From assembly GCA_951217055.1 (NCBI GenBank), contig OX578280.1, positions 744,001-808,000 on the forward strand: DNA of 64,000 bases. The letters run 5' to 3'. The DNA comes from Gerris lacustris (lineage: Eukaryota; Arthropoda; Insecta; Hemiptera; Gerridae). Below are positions 37,401 to 52,400 of the stretch, piece by piece. A program made the position numbers and the translations under genes. The number at the start of each line of letters is the position of its first letter. Position 1 is the stretch's first letter. Under the pieces are notes generated by a model that was not told the DNA's origin, did not search any database, and saw only the letters and a list, made by a program, of their open reading frames with translations.

Positions 37401-40400
37401 CAATATGCATCGACACAAAAACCATCATAAAATAAAAGAAGATGTTGATAAATTGGATGTTTATATTTATTTTTAATAATCTGTATTCTAATACGTGTAA
37501 ATACAAATGGTAGAAAGTGAATGATTAAATTAATGGACAAATGAAGTGACGAGTTATTCCCCACTTCAATTCTAAAAGTGTTTTATCCTAGAATAATTAA
37601 ATTCCTGAGATATTTTTTATTAAGATCAAAATAGCTCTTGATGTTCTTAAGATTAGATAAAAATAAGATAACACAAATACACAAACTGTAAATTCAAGCT
37701 TTATCAAAATACACATTAGCAACAGTCAAAGATACAGTAAGAGTAGAATCTATACGCAATAGATTATTCTAATTGATTGTGTTTTTTATGTCAAGGTCAA
37801 AATTAATAAGTGATAAATGTCTTATTACAAAGACACAAGTTTATTATTAGAAATAAGTACAACAACATTTAAGTGCTGTAAAAAAACAAAGGTTTTAGCA
37901 TACGATGGCAAACACCGAACAAATAGTGAATAGACAGTGACGATTAAAAACTTTTACTAAACACAAAAAGAGACTAAAACAAGACACTGAGTTGTATATT
38001 AACCTCTACCTCATATTTTACTCTTTCACAAATCAATTTTGAATGGTAAAAGATTGTTATTGATAACTTTGAAAGCAATCGCCAGTTGTAGTTTTGATTT
38101 ACCAGATAACGTATCAGGGTGGGTAAATTAAACGTTCTGTATGTTTCAATGTGCAGTGTCCCTAGTCATGTTATCTTTTCTTATCCATATATAACATTAA
38201 AGTTTCGTCTCCACATTTTGTTCGAAATACCAACATTTTTGGATACTTTTTCATTTCACCAAAACAGGCCTTTTCTTGTCTACTTTATAGACTCAAAACT
38301 GGAAGATCAAAATCCATTCATTTATTTTGCAGTGGTGAGCACTAGCATGTATAGTAAACACATTATACTTTTTAACTCTGACAGCTTGGGAAAATCGAGA
38401 AAAAAAAATGGGAGGAGAGTGAATGAGAGCTTGAGATTTTGGCGGGTAATAGGTCAGGCAATGACCTATTACCCGCCAAAATCTCAAGCTCTCATACACT
38501 CTCCTCCCATTTTTTTTCTCGATTTTCCTAAGCTGTCAGAGTTAAAAAAATATAATGTGTTTACTATAGTGAGTGTCGTAAGCTCGGATTCATCAAAAAT
38601 ATAGAATCTGACTTAATAAATCAAATATAAAAAAGTTTTGTTATTTTAAAAACACTTTGGAAAAAAAAGCATTACAATTACGGTTATTGATTACTTTTAC
38701 ATAAAAAACATTTTTTTTTTTTAAAAAAAAAAAAAAACAAATATTTTTAGCAACTGCTTTGTTTAAATTTGAACTGTTAATGTTTTCATTAGTATATTGC
38801 ATCAAATATGAGCTAATTTGATTGCATTTACTTTCTTTTCTTTCTTACTGATTCTATATTTTGGTTTGTAATATTTTCATATGCACAATTAACGTCATTC
38901 AGAGATGAAATCCCATCTTCATTGAAAAATGGTTTATTTATTGTGCCTTAAAATACAGGAATTTTCACATGAACATTCAACAGGAATGAATGATGTAAAA
39001 TAAGGTCCTGATCCTTCTTAATAAAGGCTTTGGAAACAAATCTATCCAGGTTAATTTGATTTAATTATGGTTTGATTGCTTCGTCTACATGATAATAGGA
39101 AGTATAGCCATAGATTCCTAGCTCGAGCCCCATGAGGAGCACAGGGCAAAGGCTAGTATACACAATAAGATTTAAAAAATTAGTTTGCTCTTTCCTTCAA
39201 ATCAGTACACAAATATTGCAAAATAAAATATAATAATAATTATCAGATTTAAAAATCTATCCTTTGATAAATACAAAAATAATGTTGAATGGTATTTTCA
39301 AATAAAAGCTGGGCAACCTATCCATAAGTTGATGGTAAAGCTATAAGTTTGAGCAACTGATAAGTGACCTGTAAAGATAATGCAACTTAACAAGAAATAA
39401 ATGCCCAACATAGTTTGAATGTTAAACTTTAACAATTTATTCCACGTAGTAAGAGGAGAACTTTTAAATTAGCATCATTTTTGAGGTAATAGACCACAAA
39501 ATCTAAACTAATAATACCACATATTTCCTTAAAAGAGCCAACAGATAATTAAACTCTTAGTTTTCAAATGTTAAAGTGATAAATGATCAGTGCTTTTACT
39601 TTGATAAAAAAAACATATAATTAAAATATATTCGAAAGATAAAACGGAAACTTACCAATTTTCTTTCTGTTTTTGTTTTAATGTCCCGCGCCAATGTGAA
39701 GAAAGCTTCGTCGACATTGTCTCCGGTTTTCGCACTCGTTTCCATGAATTTGATGCCATATTCTATAGCGAGTTGTTCTCCTCTCTCTCGGGATACCTAG
39801 AAACAAACATCAAGGTTAGGAAACAGAGTTAGGTAAAAAACAGAGGTAAAAACAGAGTTAGGTAAACTTTAGTTTGTTGTAGATTATACCACAAATCAAG
39901 CAATTTTCTTTCGCTACAGAAAGATAATAAGAACAAGGTTTCAGGTTTGATTCTAGACTTGAGCCCGGTTCCATTTTGCTCTCATATTGCCCATATTTAT
40001 TTTCAGGCTACAATTAAATATTTTTTATGGATCAACCTGAAAAGAGCTTTAAAATGGTGCGTGACATGCACGTAACAATTAACTTTTCCCCATATCCACA
40101 TTTTGGCCATATTTGTTTTCAAAATTCCAGCAAAGAACAATGGACATTTGGATTAATGGACATTTTGGAGGAATGGACATTTTGTAATAATAGTTACATA
40201 TCCCCCCCCCCCTCTCTTCAAGACCTTCAAAATAATGTACAAAATGTTATGCTAACTAAAAACTTTTTGTTTAATCGACCACCATATTGAAAATATCTAA
40301 CACAAAATTTTAATAGTTAACAATTATTTTTTACACTTCAAGACCTTTAAATTAATGTATAAAATGTAATGCTGACTAAAACCTTTTTGTTTAGTTCTCC

Positions 40401-43400
40401 GCCATCTTGAAAATATTTAGTGTAAAATTTCCAAAACCTATTCAGTTATCACAAATGTTGAGATACACCTGTGTGCCAAATTTAGTTTAAATTGATCAAT
40501 TTTTACGCCAGTTATCGATAGACAAATAAAATAACACAAACATTTCAAAGCACAAGTCTCTGACACAAAGAACTCAGCACGCTCGTTTAATTAATTATAA
40601 TTATTTTTGAGAGAATGGGTTTCTATAATAATTTAGTTACACCGGTCTGCTACGGAGAGTAGACTCAGTTCCGTCTATAGTTGAACTTAAACCTTTTCCA
40701 TTTCTATCGACAACATTTTAAGAGCATAGTCTTACTTTATTTAAGAACCAATAGGTTTCACTCATTCACTTCAAGAATAATTCTTTGTTTGAGTAATAAT
40801 TCTAGAGCAAAAGGATTGATGTTCTAGAGGTCTGAGAAGAATTAAATACCCTAAAGAATAAAATTCTACTTGAGTATAATAACAAATTGTACGAGAACCC
40901 ATAAATAATGTAGAATCTGAATTAATGGAATATTGCTATCCAACAAAAAGTTTCAATTGAATAAATGATGCTTTTAAGGCTGATAATTAGTTTATTTTGA
41001 TAATTTGTATAAATTAATTTATATAAAATGCAGACATGCAAAGAAATATGTTTTCATCACGGTAAAGCCATATGATAATGCCTATTTCTTAGGGTTAGGC
41101 TCAGGTTCCTACAATCTCACTATCCCCAGGCCCCGATCTAGGGTAACCTGCACCCTGGGCAAAACCTTTTATACCCCCACAAAAAGGACTGAGATTTTTG
41201 TGCTGCAAGGCTGCAAAGTTCATCAAATGTGTTGTTTTCATAGTAAGTAGAGTAGTTGGTTGTTTGTTAGTTTAATTTAATTGCTGTTGTGTCTTAAGGA
41301 AAAATAATGCGCTCCCGCTTTAACCATATTTCGACCCCTCCTTGGCTCATTCTCAAGCTAGAAACTAATTTTATTAAATATAATAATTACTATACAGGCA
41401 TTAACAATTTTATGGACATTAACACTTATTTAGACATCAAAAATTTATAAAAACGTATTTTAAATTCATAAAAGAGGGATAAGAGTCCCTATTTTTGTAC
41501 AACAAATTTATTTTGGTTGTGATCAGATTTGCTAAAGACTCTAATCTAGCATAATTTAAGCTTTTAAGGTGTAAATACTTGGTTATGATGGTACAATTTT
41601 TCATATCTCCCCCCTACTTCATCTTTGTAAACATTTTACATTTACAAGAAAAAATCATGTGTGGTATTAAATCCAGGAAATTCAATGCTGAAAAAGAATA
41701 CTGTTGTGAAAATGACGTATTTGGTATTAACCTGAAATGGTGTGTACTGTCGATAAACAATGAGTAGGCCTATATTTCTTTTTTAAATAATAATGTTTTA
41801 TAACTACGTTTTTAGTGCAAAATGCAAACATAAATTAACATAATTTTAGGGGTACCAGTTTGCAAGTCTAATTTTTGAAGTGTAAAATCATTTTATTCTT
41901 AATAAATAAACACGGGTATTAAAATTGTGGTGGAAAATTTTCCGCCCCCCAGAAATTGCCCAGTCTGCCCATTGGTAAATCGGGGCCTCACTATCTCTAT
42001 CTATTAACTGCAATAAGTAATAAAAAGAACTAATCAAAAACATCTTGTTAACTTAATAAAAAATTGGGGAGAAGTGAAATTATTTTGGCTACTCCAGTTC
42101 AATGTTGTTGTGATACATCAGCCCTTGAAGTCTTGGACTGAGAGAGGTCTAAGTCGTACAATTCTAACTGGTTTAAGATTTATTGAACAACTAAAAAGGC
42201 TTGGTTTAGGTAAAAAAAGATCATAATCAGCATTACAGAATTCAAATTAACACCAAAGATAAAATTTCAGGGTTAATTAATTTTATATGGATGTTTTTTT
42301 TTCTTCATGGTCAGTTGTTCATATATGTTTCTGTTCATATATTATATGGTTAGCTGGTTTACTTATAAAAATATTACTGTAGGCAAGAGCAGCAGTAAAA
42401 TCCAACAAAACTTGCAGATATACTTAGTGACTCTGAATTCTAATTCCATAATTAATGTCAACTTTTTTCAGTGACAGACGAAAGAGACATTTTTTATTTG
42501 GACTGAGGGGCCTTAACTGACTTGCTTATTTAACTGACAGTTGTTCAGTTGATTACATTTTAAAAACACAGATTTAATGAATCTTCTGTTATAAATTAAT
42601 GACTACAAACAAGACAAAAAACATTTTACTTTTCTTAAATCGGACAAAACAATCAGTGGCTTTAAACTAATAAAAAGGAAATTCCAGTAAATTACTTCGA
42701 AAAAAAAAACAAGACATGCTAATGGTATTAGATTTTTTCAGTCGAGTGGAATGATAGCGAAGGGCCAATTAATTACAAAGCAAGTGAAGGTTGAAATGTG
42801 TAGTTAAATGTATAATAGTAGAATAGTCAGGCTGACCTTGGTTATAAACTGTTGTTCAAGGCTGAAGGCCGTTAACCCTCCCGGTATCCCTACATGTTTG
42901 TTTATACCCTTCCTCATCTCTTATCTTATCATAAGTAGCCCCTAATTTTAAAATTATCTCAATTCTTTAGTATTATTATTATTAGAAGCATAATCAATTA
43001 TCAATTAGAACAGAATTTTTTTTGAAAAGAACATGATAAAACATATACATAAAAAATAGTGAGCATTTAAAATTCATGCTGTGGCCTTTCTGCTTTCCGA
43101 CTAAATCAAGGAAATAGCTGCTTCTTTCACTGGCTACGCACTAAGTGCAGCGAGGGACGAGTAGAAATTATGCTTCCCTAAACATCAGTAACTCTAATAA
43201 AATAGTATATTATGTTACAAGGCTGTGAAGTGAGTTTTTTCTTTACCGCGGCAATTACATTTACTGTCTCGCTTCGCTCGACAGTAAATATTGCCAAGTT
43301 AAAGAAAAAACACTTCAAAGTCACGTAGCATATGCTATTTTTTCCATGGTAGCAGACAGTAAAAAACCATGAAATATTAATCACTAATCAATATATAATA

Positions 43401-46400
43401 ATAACAAATATTAGTACATACTTAAGACTTAAAAAAAGAAACCTTAAAATGAGGTTACACTATAAGAAAAGATAAATAAAACGCATTGACATCTAGCGGA
43501 TTTTTATCGTACTAGAAGCATTTCTACAAAGACTGCAGCACTACTAACGGAAGTTTTGACAACTACCCGCCGTAAAGAAAAAATCTTTTAGTGCCTAGGA
43601 CGTAAAAGATTTTTTCTTTACAGCTAGGAGTAATGAAAAGATTTTTTAAGTCCACGTAGTGAAAAAATGTATTTTAGCTATGTTTTTTAGGCTCTAAAGT
43701 TACTATTTCACAGCCTACCACGGAAAAAAGTAATAAACAAATGTCACATAATCGTCTTCCATGAACCCTTATATTTCTCAATAAGGAATATTTTCTACAT
43801 TATTCTTGCTAAAGCTCAATTAAGCCAACTGACAAGCAAACATTTTATCATTTGAAGTGTTGGATTAATAAAATACATTAGGTAAGAAAGATAATATAGG
43901 TTTGTGGTATTACCTGTCTTTTATCGTTGAGTTCACCTTTATTTCCCAGAAGCATCTTCTCTACGTCGGAGGAGGCGTTTTCTTCGATATTTCTTATCCA
44001 GTTTTTGATGTTGTAGAAGCTTTTTTCGCTGGTAATATCGTATACTAACATGATGCCCATGGCTCCTCTGTAGTAGGCGGTGGTTATAGTCCTGAATCTC
44101 TCTTGCCCTGCTGTATCCCATATCTGAAGTTTGATTTTCTTACCGTCTAATTCAATTGTCCTAATTTTGAAATCGATTCCTGTACAGACATAAGAAAACA
44201 ATCAATTATTATTGGAATACTTATACATTGGCTTGGTGGAGCACTGGCATAAAATCTATTTATATATAAAATTAAAATTTAGTCTGTACATTGACGAGAA
44301 TTGCAAAATGTTTAGATACTTTTTCAGTTAATAGATTCCGATTACAAATCCGTCCTTAACTTTTTTCATACATGTATGTGTGCGTGTGTTTGTTGCAACC
44401 AGTCCAACTATATAGGAGTAAAACTGGCAAGACAAAATTGATTAATTTTCTTAAAACAACATGTTATGTTAACATATGTGTTATGTTATGTTGCATTATT
44501 CACGAAATAATGCCATACTAACAAATATAATACTGCGGTCCCAACAAAATACTAGGTATTGTCATACATTTACTTCTTTTAGCATGAAATAAAAATTACT
44601 TAACAAAAAGATTTCGCTTCTTGGAACAAACAAAATACATACAACTTATTTAAGCAGGTGAGAATGTAGAGGAGTCAGAAATAAAAATAATACACCCAGG
44701 CGAGAGCCCTTTAATTTCGGCTTTAAAATACCGACATTGAAGAGCGGGTGAGACAAGACGATAATGTTTATCAAAACAACCCCCTTCTTGTGGCACTGTG
44801 AATTACACCGATCTCCTAGTAACCAAATTTTTTCTTACATGGAATTATTGCTTGCATATTTTAAGGATTATAAAGATATATTTATCAGTTAGTTTTCCAA
44901 TTCGGTGACAGGTTTGTCAAAGTCGGTAAATTGTGTGTCGAAATCAGTGAATTTCGTATTATTGTATTTTAAAATAATTTCAAGAAAAAAAAAAACTTTT
45001 TATATACTACGTTTTTAAATTTTCTGTTGAATCGTATGTAATGTTGATAATATAATTGTTATTGTTATATAATATATAATGTTAGTCAAAAAAAAAAAAA
45101 AATAGTTCCGAATGTATTTACTTCACATAAATGACAACCATCTAGAGAGCTGATCTTAAACCTATAAAAGGACAAATCTTTGAACAACGGATCTCCCCAA
45201 CACCAAATCTAAACCGTGCCATCGATATATTTGAAATAATATAATCGATAAATAATATAATCGATATTTTCTGTTTTGCTGTCATTCAATGTTTATCTAT
45301 CACAAATTTGAGACCCGTCAAAATGAAGATTGCGTAAATATGGGATATGGCAAAACATATAAAATAACTTGCGGATTTTTTTCGAACTAACTTTCCGTAC
45401 AGCAAAATTTGCTAAAAACCAATTAAATTCTGCTGAAAGAAGGCTAAAAGTATTAAAATAATGCATTGCCATAGTGTTCTGAGCTATGCTAAAAGTTTCA
45501 AATGTCTAGCTATTCGGGAAGTTAGTTAGAAATCAATTGCCAGATTTGTACCGGACAAACAAACAAACAAATAAACAAACGAACAAGGAAGCAAGTTAAT
45601 AAAAACGTAGTAATAAACAAATTTTTTAATAGTACAATGGCAGAAAAATTGAGACAAATATAAACTGTTTTGTTTATTGTTTTCATTAAATACATGCCGT
45701 ATAATAATTTGAAATGTGAATAGTTTTAGTGTATCTAATATTACGATGTGTTGGATAATAAATATATAGCTACAGGTGTAAATTAATACATTGGTTCCAA
45801 CTCAACGAATTGACAATAAATGTAAAATAAGTCACGTGCAATGGCTTACTCGTTACATAGGAGTACATTACCACAAATTCCAAAATTGATCATACATCAT
45901 CAAAATTGCTAATTAATGTATTAGCAGTGCCCACATATTGAGTGGGTTCCCACAGTCAAATATTTGCAAGTCACTATCGACAACTGTTTGAATTAGAGGC
46001 TACATATTACGATCCCTAATTTTTTACTTAAATATTAATTTTCGTTTTTACAAAATTAAAAATGTATCTAATGTGACACAGCTGAGTCATATATTTTGGA
46101 ATTGTTGACTCCATAATACAGTATGGACTAATCTCGTAGGGGTCAGGTTGTGACTCTATCAACAAAACAATATTTATCAAACAAAAAGCTTTTGCAAGAA
46201 TTATATTAAATAAAAGACATATGGAACACTCAGAACCACTATTTAAACAGCTTCGATACTAACTCTTAAACAACTGTATCAATTTCTACCCGCCAGCAGG
46301 AAGGAAAATACGACTTAAAGAAAATAGACCATGCCATAATAACTAGAGGTCTAAACAGAGGTAATTACGTAGTACCAGCTCATAGAACCTCTATGGCACA

Positions 46401-49400
46401 AAGACACAAATAAAAAATAAAATTTGACATAAAAAATATTGGGGAGTTTTTTTTTTGTATACATCGCTTAATACTAAATTCTTATGAAAAAAAAAAATGT
46501 TGGTCCCCTCATTTTCAAGTTAAACGATTTTCACTGCACTTTTGTCTGTTTTTTTATTCATATTGTTCGAAAGCTCTTGAGACATAGATTAATAAAACTC
46601 CCTGTCACACGTATAAATATTTTTGACTTTCTTCAGCCCTATGACGTGCGATGGAGGTAGGCCCTACAGCTGGAGACAGACTGTGCACACCTCCTATACC
46701 TTTCTAATTCCTTGATACACCGGGTAACGGTTTTTAGTAACGCTTTTCGAGTTATGTAGCACAGCCTAAACATGAAAATGTCAATATTTAGGTAAGACTA
46801 CTGTCTTAATATCTGGTTAAGTAAGACTACTTACTTGACCAGATTTGCATGTTACGACTCACTCCTGTAATAGAACAACGAGCCATCACAGTACACAACT
46901 AAGTCACTAAACAAACATTATTTGTGTTTATAGAGTGGGTTACTTAGTTTAAAATTTATTTTAATCTATTACTAAGAGACAGATGGTTGTGCCCTAAATT
47001 ATTTCTTCCTTGGTAGCACCATTAGTTTATTCAAATGAATTGTCTTTTGACATCAGTTGATATTTAAATTATAGCATTTGAAGTATTAACATTTTGATGA
47101 AATTGTTAAATTGTCAGTTGTAGTTTTCAATTGTTGAGTAGTCGGGTCTATTAAGGAATTTAATTTTGCATCAAACCTGCAATGATTATACCGGATGAAA
47201 CTGGAAAGGTACAGTTGTCAGTTGATGACACACTACACCCAATATTACATTGATAGTGCAGGCTGCTGGAAATCACCATACTTCAATTTACAGATTAAAG
47301 TTTACCACTGATTAATGTATATTTTTTAGGATATATATATCTAAATTGTAAGACTGACCATTACAGTTAAATTAACTTACTAAACTGAATTATACTATCT
47401 TCCTACATATTGCAGTTTACTGTGGCAGCGCAGGAAAGCTTGAGATTTTAAAGTCTAGAGGGCAGTGCGGCCGACTAGGCTAACAAAATGCCACCAGCAA
47501 AGTGCCTCCTACAGGCCTAGTGACTTAATTTTTTCCCTCACATAGGCCGACCTATGTGAGTATTAGCTCTCTAACTCGAAAAATAAATGTAAGAAGTAAA
47601 AAGAATTGTAAGACTAGTGTAGTTGATTTTACAAACTCTAAATTAAAATGGTAACTTTTAACCCGATGAATGATGAAATAATTGGAACAATAGTAGCACT
47701 GCAGATGCAGTGTATAAATTATCTGAACATATTATAAATGACTTGGACAAAGGTATTAAATCATTAGCTATTTTTATTGATGTTAAAAAAGCGTTGGATA
47801 CTGTTTCTCACGAGAGATTAATTAAAGCACTAACTTCTATAGGGATTGGGTTGGGGGAACTTGTTTAAATATGTTCAAGAATTACTTACTAAACAGAAAC
47901 CAACAGGTCAAAATAAACGGATCTATGAGTAAAACTATGGAATTTAATAGCGGAACGCCGCAAGGAACTGTTATAGCTCCTTGGCTTTTCCTGATCTATG
48001 TCCTATGTCAATAGTTACTTGACAAATACTTACTCAGACATAATTTCCTTTGTATATGACACACTATTATATTTTAGGGGCACAACCTGGGAGGAAGTAT
48101 GTGACAAAGCATCGACTGGCATGACTAAAGTAAAGTCGTGGTTTGACAACAACATACTGATAATAAATTTTGACAAAACTAAATACATGACCTTCTCACT
48201 GGACAAACGAGGGCAACCACCAGAACACTATAGACTGAAACTGCACGACCAACTATGCAACAGACATCACACTGCTGTTGATAAAAAGTGCAGGGCCTAT
48301 TATCAGTTCTGTATGCCAATGCATTACAGAAATCGAAAGAGTAAGTTCAGTAAAATATCTAGGAGTCATCATAGATAATTTACTGAACTGGATGGATCAT
48401 ATCAGTGCAGTAGTCTCAAAAGTTAAAAGAACTATGTACGCTTTTGTCAGACTAAGAGATTTTGCAGATAAATCAGTTTTAAAACTGGTTTATCATGCTC
48501 TAACGGAATCTAGTCTCAATTATTGTATACTAGCCTGGGGTAGTGCTCATGCAAGCATACAAACTCAGTAGCAGAAGTACAAAAGACTGTACTGAAGATT
48601 GCGTACAAAAAACCTAGAAGCTATCCTTCAAAAGAACTACTTACTGAACTTATAGTCCACAGGCCACCATAAGAAGTGAGTAGCTGATTGATAAAGTTTT
48701 CTTATCTTATGGAATCGCTTATTTATGCCTTGTCCACCGATGAATTGGGTATATGGCAACTGGGCGCTGGGCCATTTCTTTTTTTTTAACATGCCAAACA
48801 TGCCCTTCTGCAGCAACATTGAAAAGAGATAGATAAAGTTTTGATTTTCATAGGATCGTTTAATTAAATTATTTAAAAAACAGTGGTACACATGGCCACC
48901 GATAAGAGTGGGCCATTTGGGGTGTCCACCGCCCCAAACATATCGCTCTGCGGGGACGTTGAAAAGAAAACGGCCCACTCGTATCGGTGGCCACCTTTAC
49001 CACTGTTTTTGAAATAATTTAATTAAACGATCCTGTGAAAATCAAAACTTTATCTATCTCCTTTCAATGTTCCCGCAGAAGGGCAAGTTTGGCATGTCAA
49101 CAAAAAATAAATGGCCCAGCGCCCAGTTGCCATATACCCAATTCATCGGTGGACACTGCATAAATAAGGGATTCCATAAGGTAAGAAAACTTTATCAATC
49201 AGCGACTCACTTCTTATGGTGGCCTGGGAACTATTAATATTTTACCACTAGACTCCTTATTTAAAAAAGCTGTTCTGATCAATTATTTTTTAAAAGAAAG
49301 ACAAACTATTAGTAGATCACCCTTACTGTACAAGAACGCAACAAGCTGGCGTTGCCCTTATTCCACTATGCCACACGGACAAGAAACAAAGACATGCCAC

Positions 49401-52400
49401 TTATCTCGGACCGACTTACTATAACCAACTGCCGAAATCACTTCAACTAACAAACAATATTAAATCTTTTAAACACAGACTGAAACAACATCTACTGACA
49501 GAAATAAAAAACAAGCCCTAACAATTAACAAGATTAACAAGCACAAGACTGACAAAACATAACAAAACAATTAAACTTAAAGAAGATGTATCAGTGAAAT
49601 AATATAGCTATAACAGTCTCGAAAAATTATATAAATTACTATTATGTAAGCACGATATTTATTCACAACTAATTTAAGAGACAGGGCTCTCGCTCTACGT
49701 GATTTGACACCTATTGAGAGCCCTCACCATCAATTGATGTACAGTAGAGTCTCGCTAATCCGGGTTTAACAGGACCGAACTCAGTCCGGATTACCGAAAG
49801 TCCGGATTAAGCGGAATCGGTTTTAATGTGTCTGTAGAACAAGCTTTAGTAGAGTAAAACTATTAAAATCGAGGTTTTTATCGTAAAAATTACTTCTATT
49901 AGTCTCCACAACATGCATGTACAACGTAGGGTCAAATATTAAATGAATTAAAATAAAATGACAGTCTATTACGCAGGTGGCAGGTATAAAAGGGACTTCC
50001 TGAGAAACAGGCTGAGTTCCGATATGAAATTCGAGGAGCGATAATCATTTCACAAAAAGTTGAGACATTAGACATTGTTGGCTTGGCAAAATTTAATGGA
50101 ACTGGGTTGAGCCGCCGCTACATGTTTCTTAAAACCCTTCCCCATCTCAGTCACATATAATTGTACTTCCTGGAATACACTTCCTTTATATCTTCCGCCC
50201 TACATTTCTATGGAACCGAAACAGATTTATCGATGTTCTTACTTATTCTTAAATCTTTTAATTTTTAACAAAATACCGGGTATTCCTCGTGTTAGACTGT
50301 TTGAATATACACCTATATACTATACTAGGAACAATTTTATACATTTTAATAGACAATAAAAGCAGAAACTCCAATTATCTTAACAATTAATAAATCTTAA
50401 CAGGCCCTGGTTCCAAGTTGTACATAGTTTTTGGCCCGTCCGGATTATACGGATGTCCGGACTAGCGGGGTCTACTGTATATTATTTTATTTTTTGTAAT
50501 TTAATAACTGAATTTTATTTTTAATGGTGGCAATAAATATATTTATTATTATTAATTCATTTATGAATATAATTTGTTAGTTCATTTGTCCTGTTATATT
50601 ATAATGTTACATGCTGAGTCGGAAACTCGAATAAGTTTACCGACTTACTCAATCACCATAAAAATCACTCGGAAAAAACTGATCGGTTTAAACTCAGACT
50701 AAAATCATTTGGAGCAATCATTTATACAGGTTGGCACTCTTAACATCATTGTCAACTAATTTTCTTTTAACATAATAATAATAATAATATGTGGCACAAG
50801 AGGGAGGCTTAACAGTCCATACTACTCTATATATAACGAATAATGGTTGCGTCAGCATGGAATAGGCTTGGGTTACGAAGTGGACACCTGTTGACTTAAG
50901 TAGGTAGCTATTCATGTGACGAGGCTGCATCAACAATCAAACCCTACACAACAGAACCTCCGCGCTCCAAACCAACGATTGCAGCAATCAGCTGTTGTTT
51001 GCACACACGCTGCATTTCATTCAAACGCATCCGAATGTCACTTGTACAGCTGATACAGCGACATTATAAATTATAGTTGCATGAGCCCGTTGGTGGGCCT
51101 GAGTCTCCACAGGCTTTTATCTCGTGCATTATTATTTATTATAACTAAATGAAAATCTGCAGATCAAGACTGAGAGAGTAGACTTAACGAGATTCAGCTT
51201 AATCTAAATAAATAAAAAAAGGGCAAAACTTAACCGATTAATTCTCTAACTTCGATAATAAACTGATATTTAACAATTTTATGATTACGGTTTAAATATC
51301 GCAAAACCGACCTGAAAATGTGTAAATCAAAGTCCAATTTAAACTTGGTAAGTTGACTTGAATGAGATTTAATTGAATTTATCTGATCTGCATAAATAAA
51401 AACAAAACTTAATCAGTGTATTTATCAGGGTTGGCACCTGGGTGGGGAATATTAAAAAACCCACTCGGGTAAAATGAAAAAAACCCATGTTAATTTACCC
51501 GGGTTTTTTGTGGGTTTTTTTAAAAAATATATATAATAAAAATATTTTATTCTATTATATCAAGAATTCTTGTGTGATAGCAAGAGCTGTGAGACTAAAA
51601 AATATGCAGGATATCACATATATCCTAATTCTTCTAGAGCTTTGTATGGCTTAAATCCTGTTTATTCCCAAAATTATCTTTTTTATTTTTGGGCAAAAGC
51701 AATTTTTATTTATATCAAAATGTAAATGTATAAATATGTATTATACTGAAAAATTAAATTACTTTAATATTATTAAAAAAAAAATGTTTATAAAATAATA
51801 TAAACTAGGCGGCTCCGCTCACTACTCGCTTCGCTCGTCAACACCAGAAAAGCGGCCATGAACCTTCGCTTATAGAAATCCTTAATTACATATTTAAACT
51901 TTCATAACTTTTTTCAATTTGCCACCCTCACTGAACTTATAGATATAGATAGATATAACAATGTAATGTACATAAAATGTAGGCACTAAAATAAATTCAC
52001 ACTATTAGTTTCTCTATATTGTGATGGCGCGAAAATTCGATTTTCAGATTTTGATGGATTTACAAGTTTTGAGGTACCCTGAGTCCAAAAAGGTAGTTTT
52101 TAAAAAATGTCTGTCTGTGCAGACGCCAGGAGCCTAAACTACTAGGCCGATTTTGACGAGGTTTGGCATACATGTTCAGAAAAATCATACCCCAAGGTGA
52201 AATTGAGAAATGAATTTTAGCTTCAAATTTGAGGGTGCATTCCCCCCCCCCCTCCCTCCCAAAAAAACTCTTGAAAACGGTTACGATTATTTTAATTAAA
52301 AAATTTCTAAAATGTAGACAATTTAAATACGAATCTAACGATATAAGCCGTTTTCCTGGGAATAATCTAGTTCCTGAGAAAATAGCTTAAAACTGGGACG

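Larger units (their letters stand above)
47640..50570 (+). mobile_element. LINE (non-LTR retrotransposon) fragment, interrupted by two insertions
   Basis: RT-domain sequence starts near 47690 and continues to 48659, then resumes after a foldback element (48660-49226). The 3' region to 49741 is followed by a Tigger element (49742-50477). The tail GGTGGCAATAAATATATTTA beyond it, near 50525, looks like the LINE's 3' end. The order of events is LINE, then the two DNA elements. The type is jockey/CR1-like. It is 5'-truncated. Confidence 0.78.

Noticed and set aside
38119..38604. 161-codon open frame
   Set aside because: It runs straight through the 217-bp palindrome, so its second half is a translation of the inverted first part. 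No family resemblance.
48637..48978. 113-codon minus-strand frame
   Set aside because: Lies in one arm and the centre of the foldback element; no coding signature.
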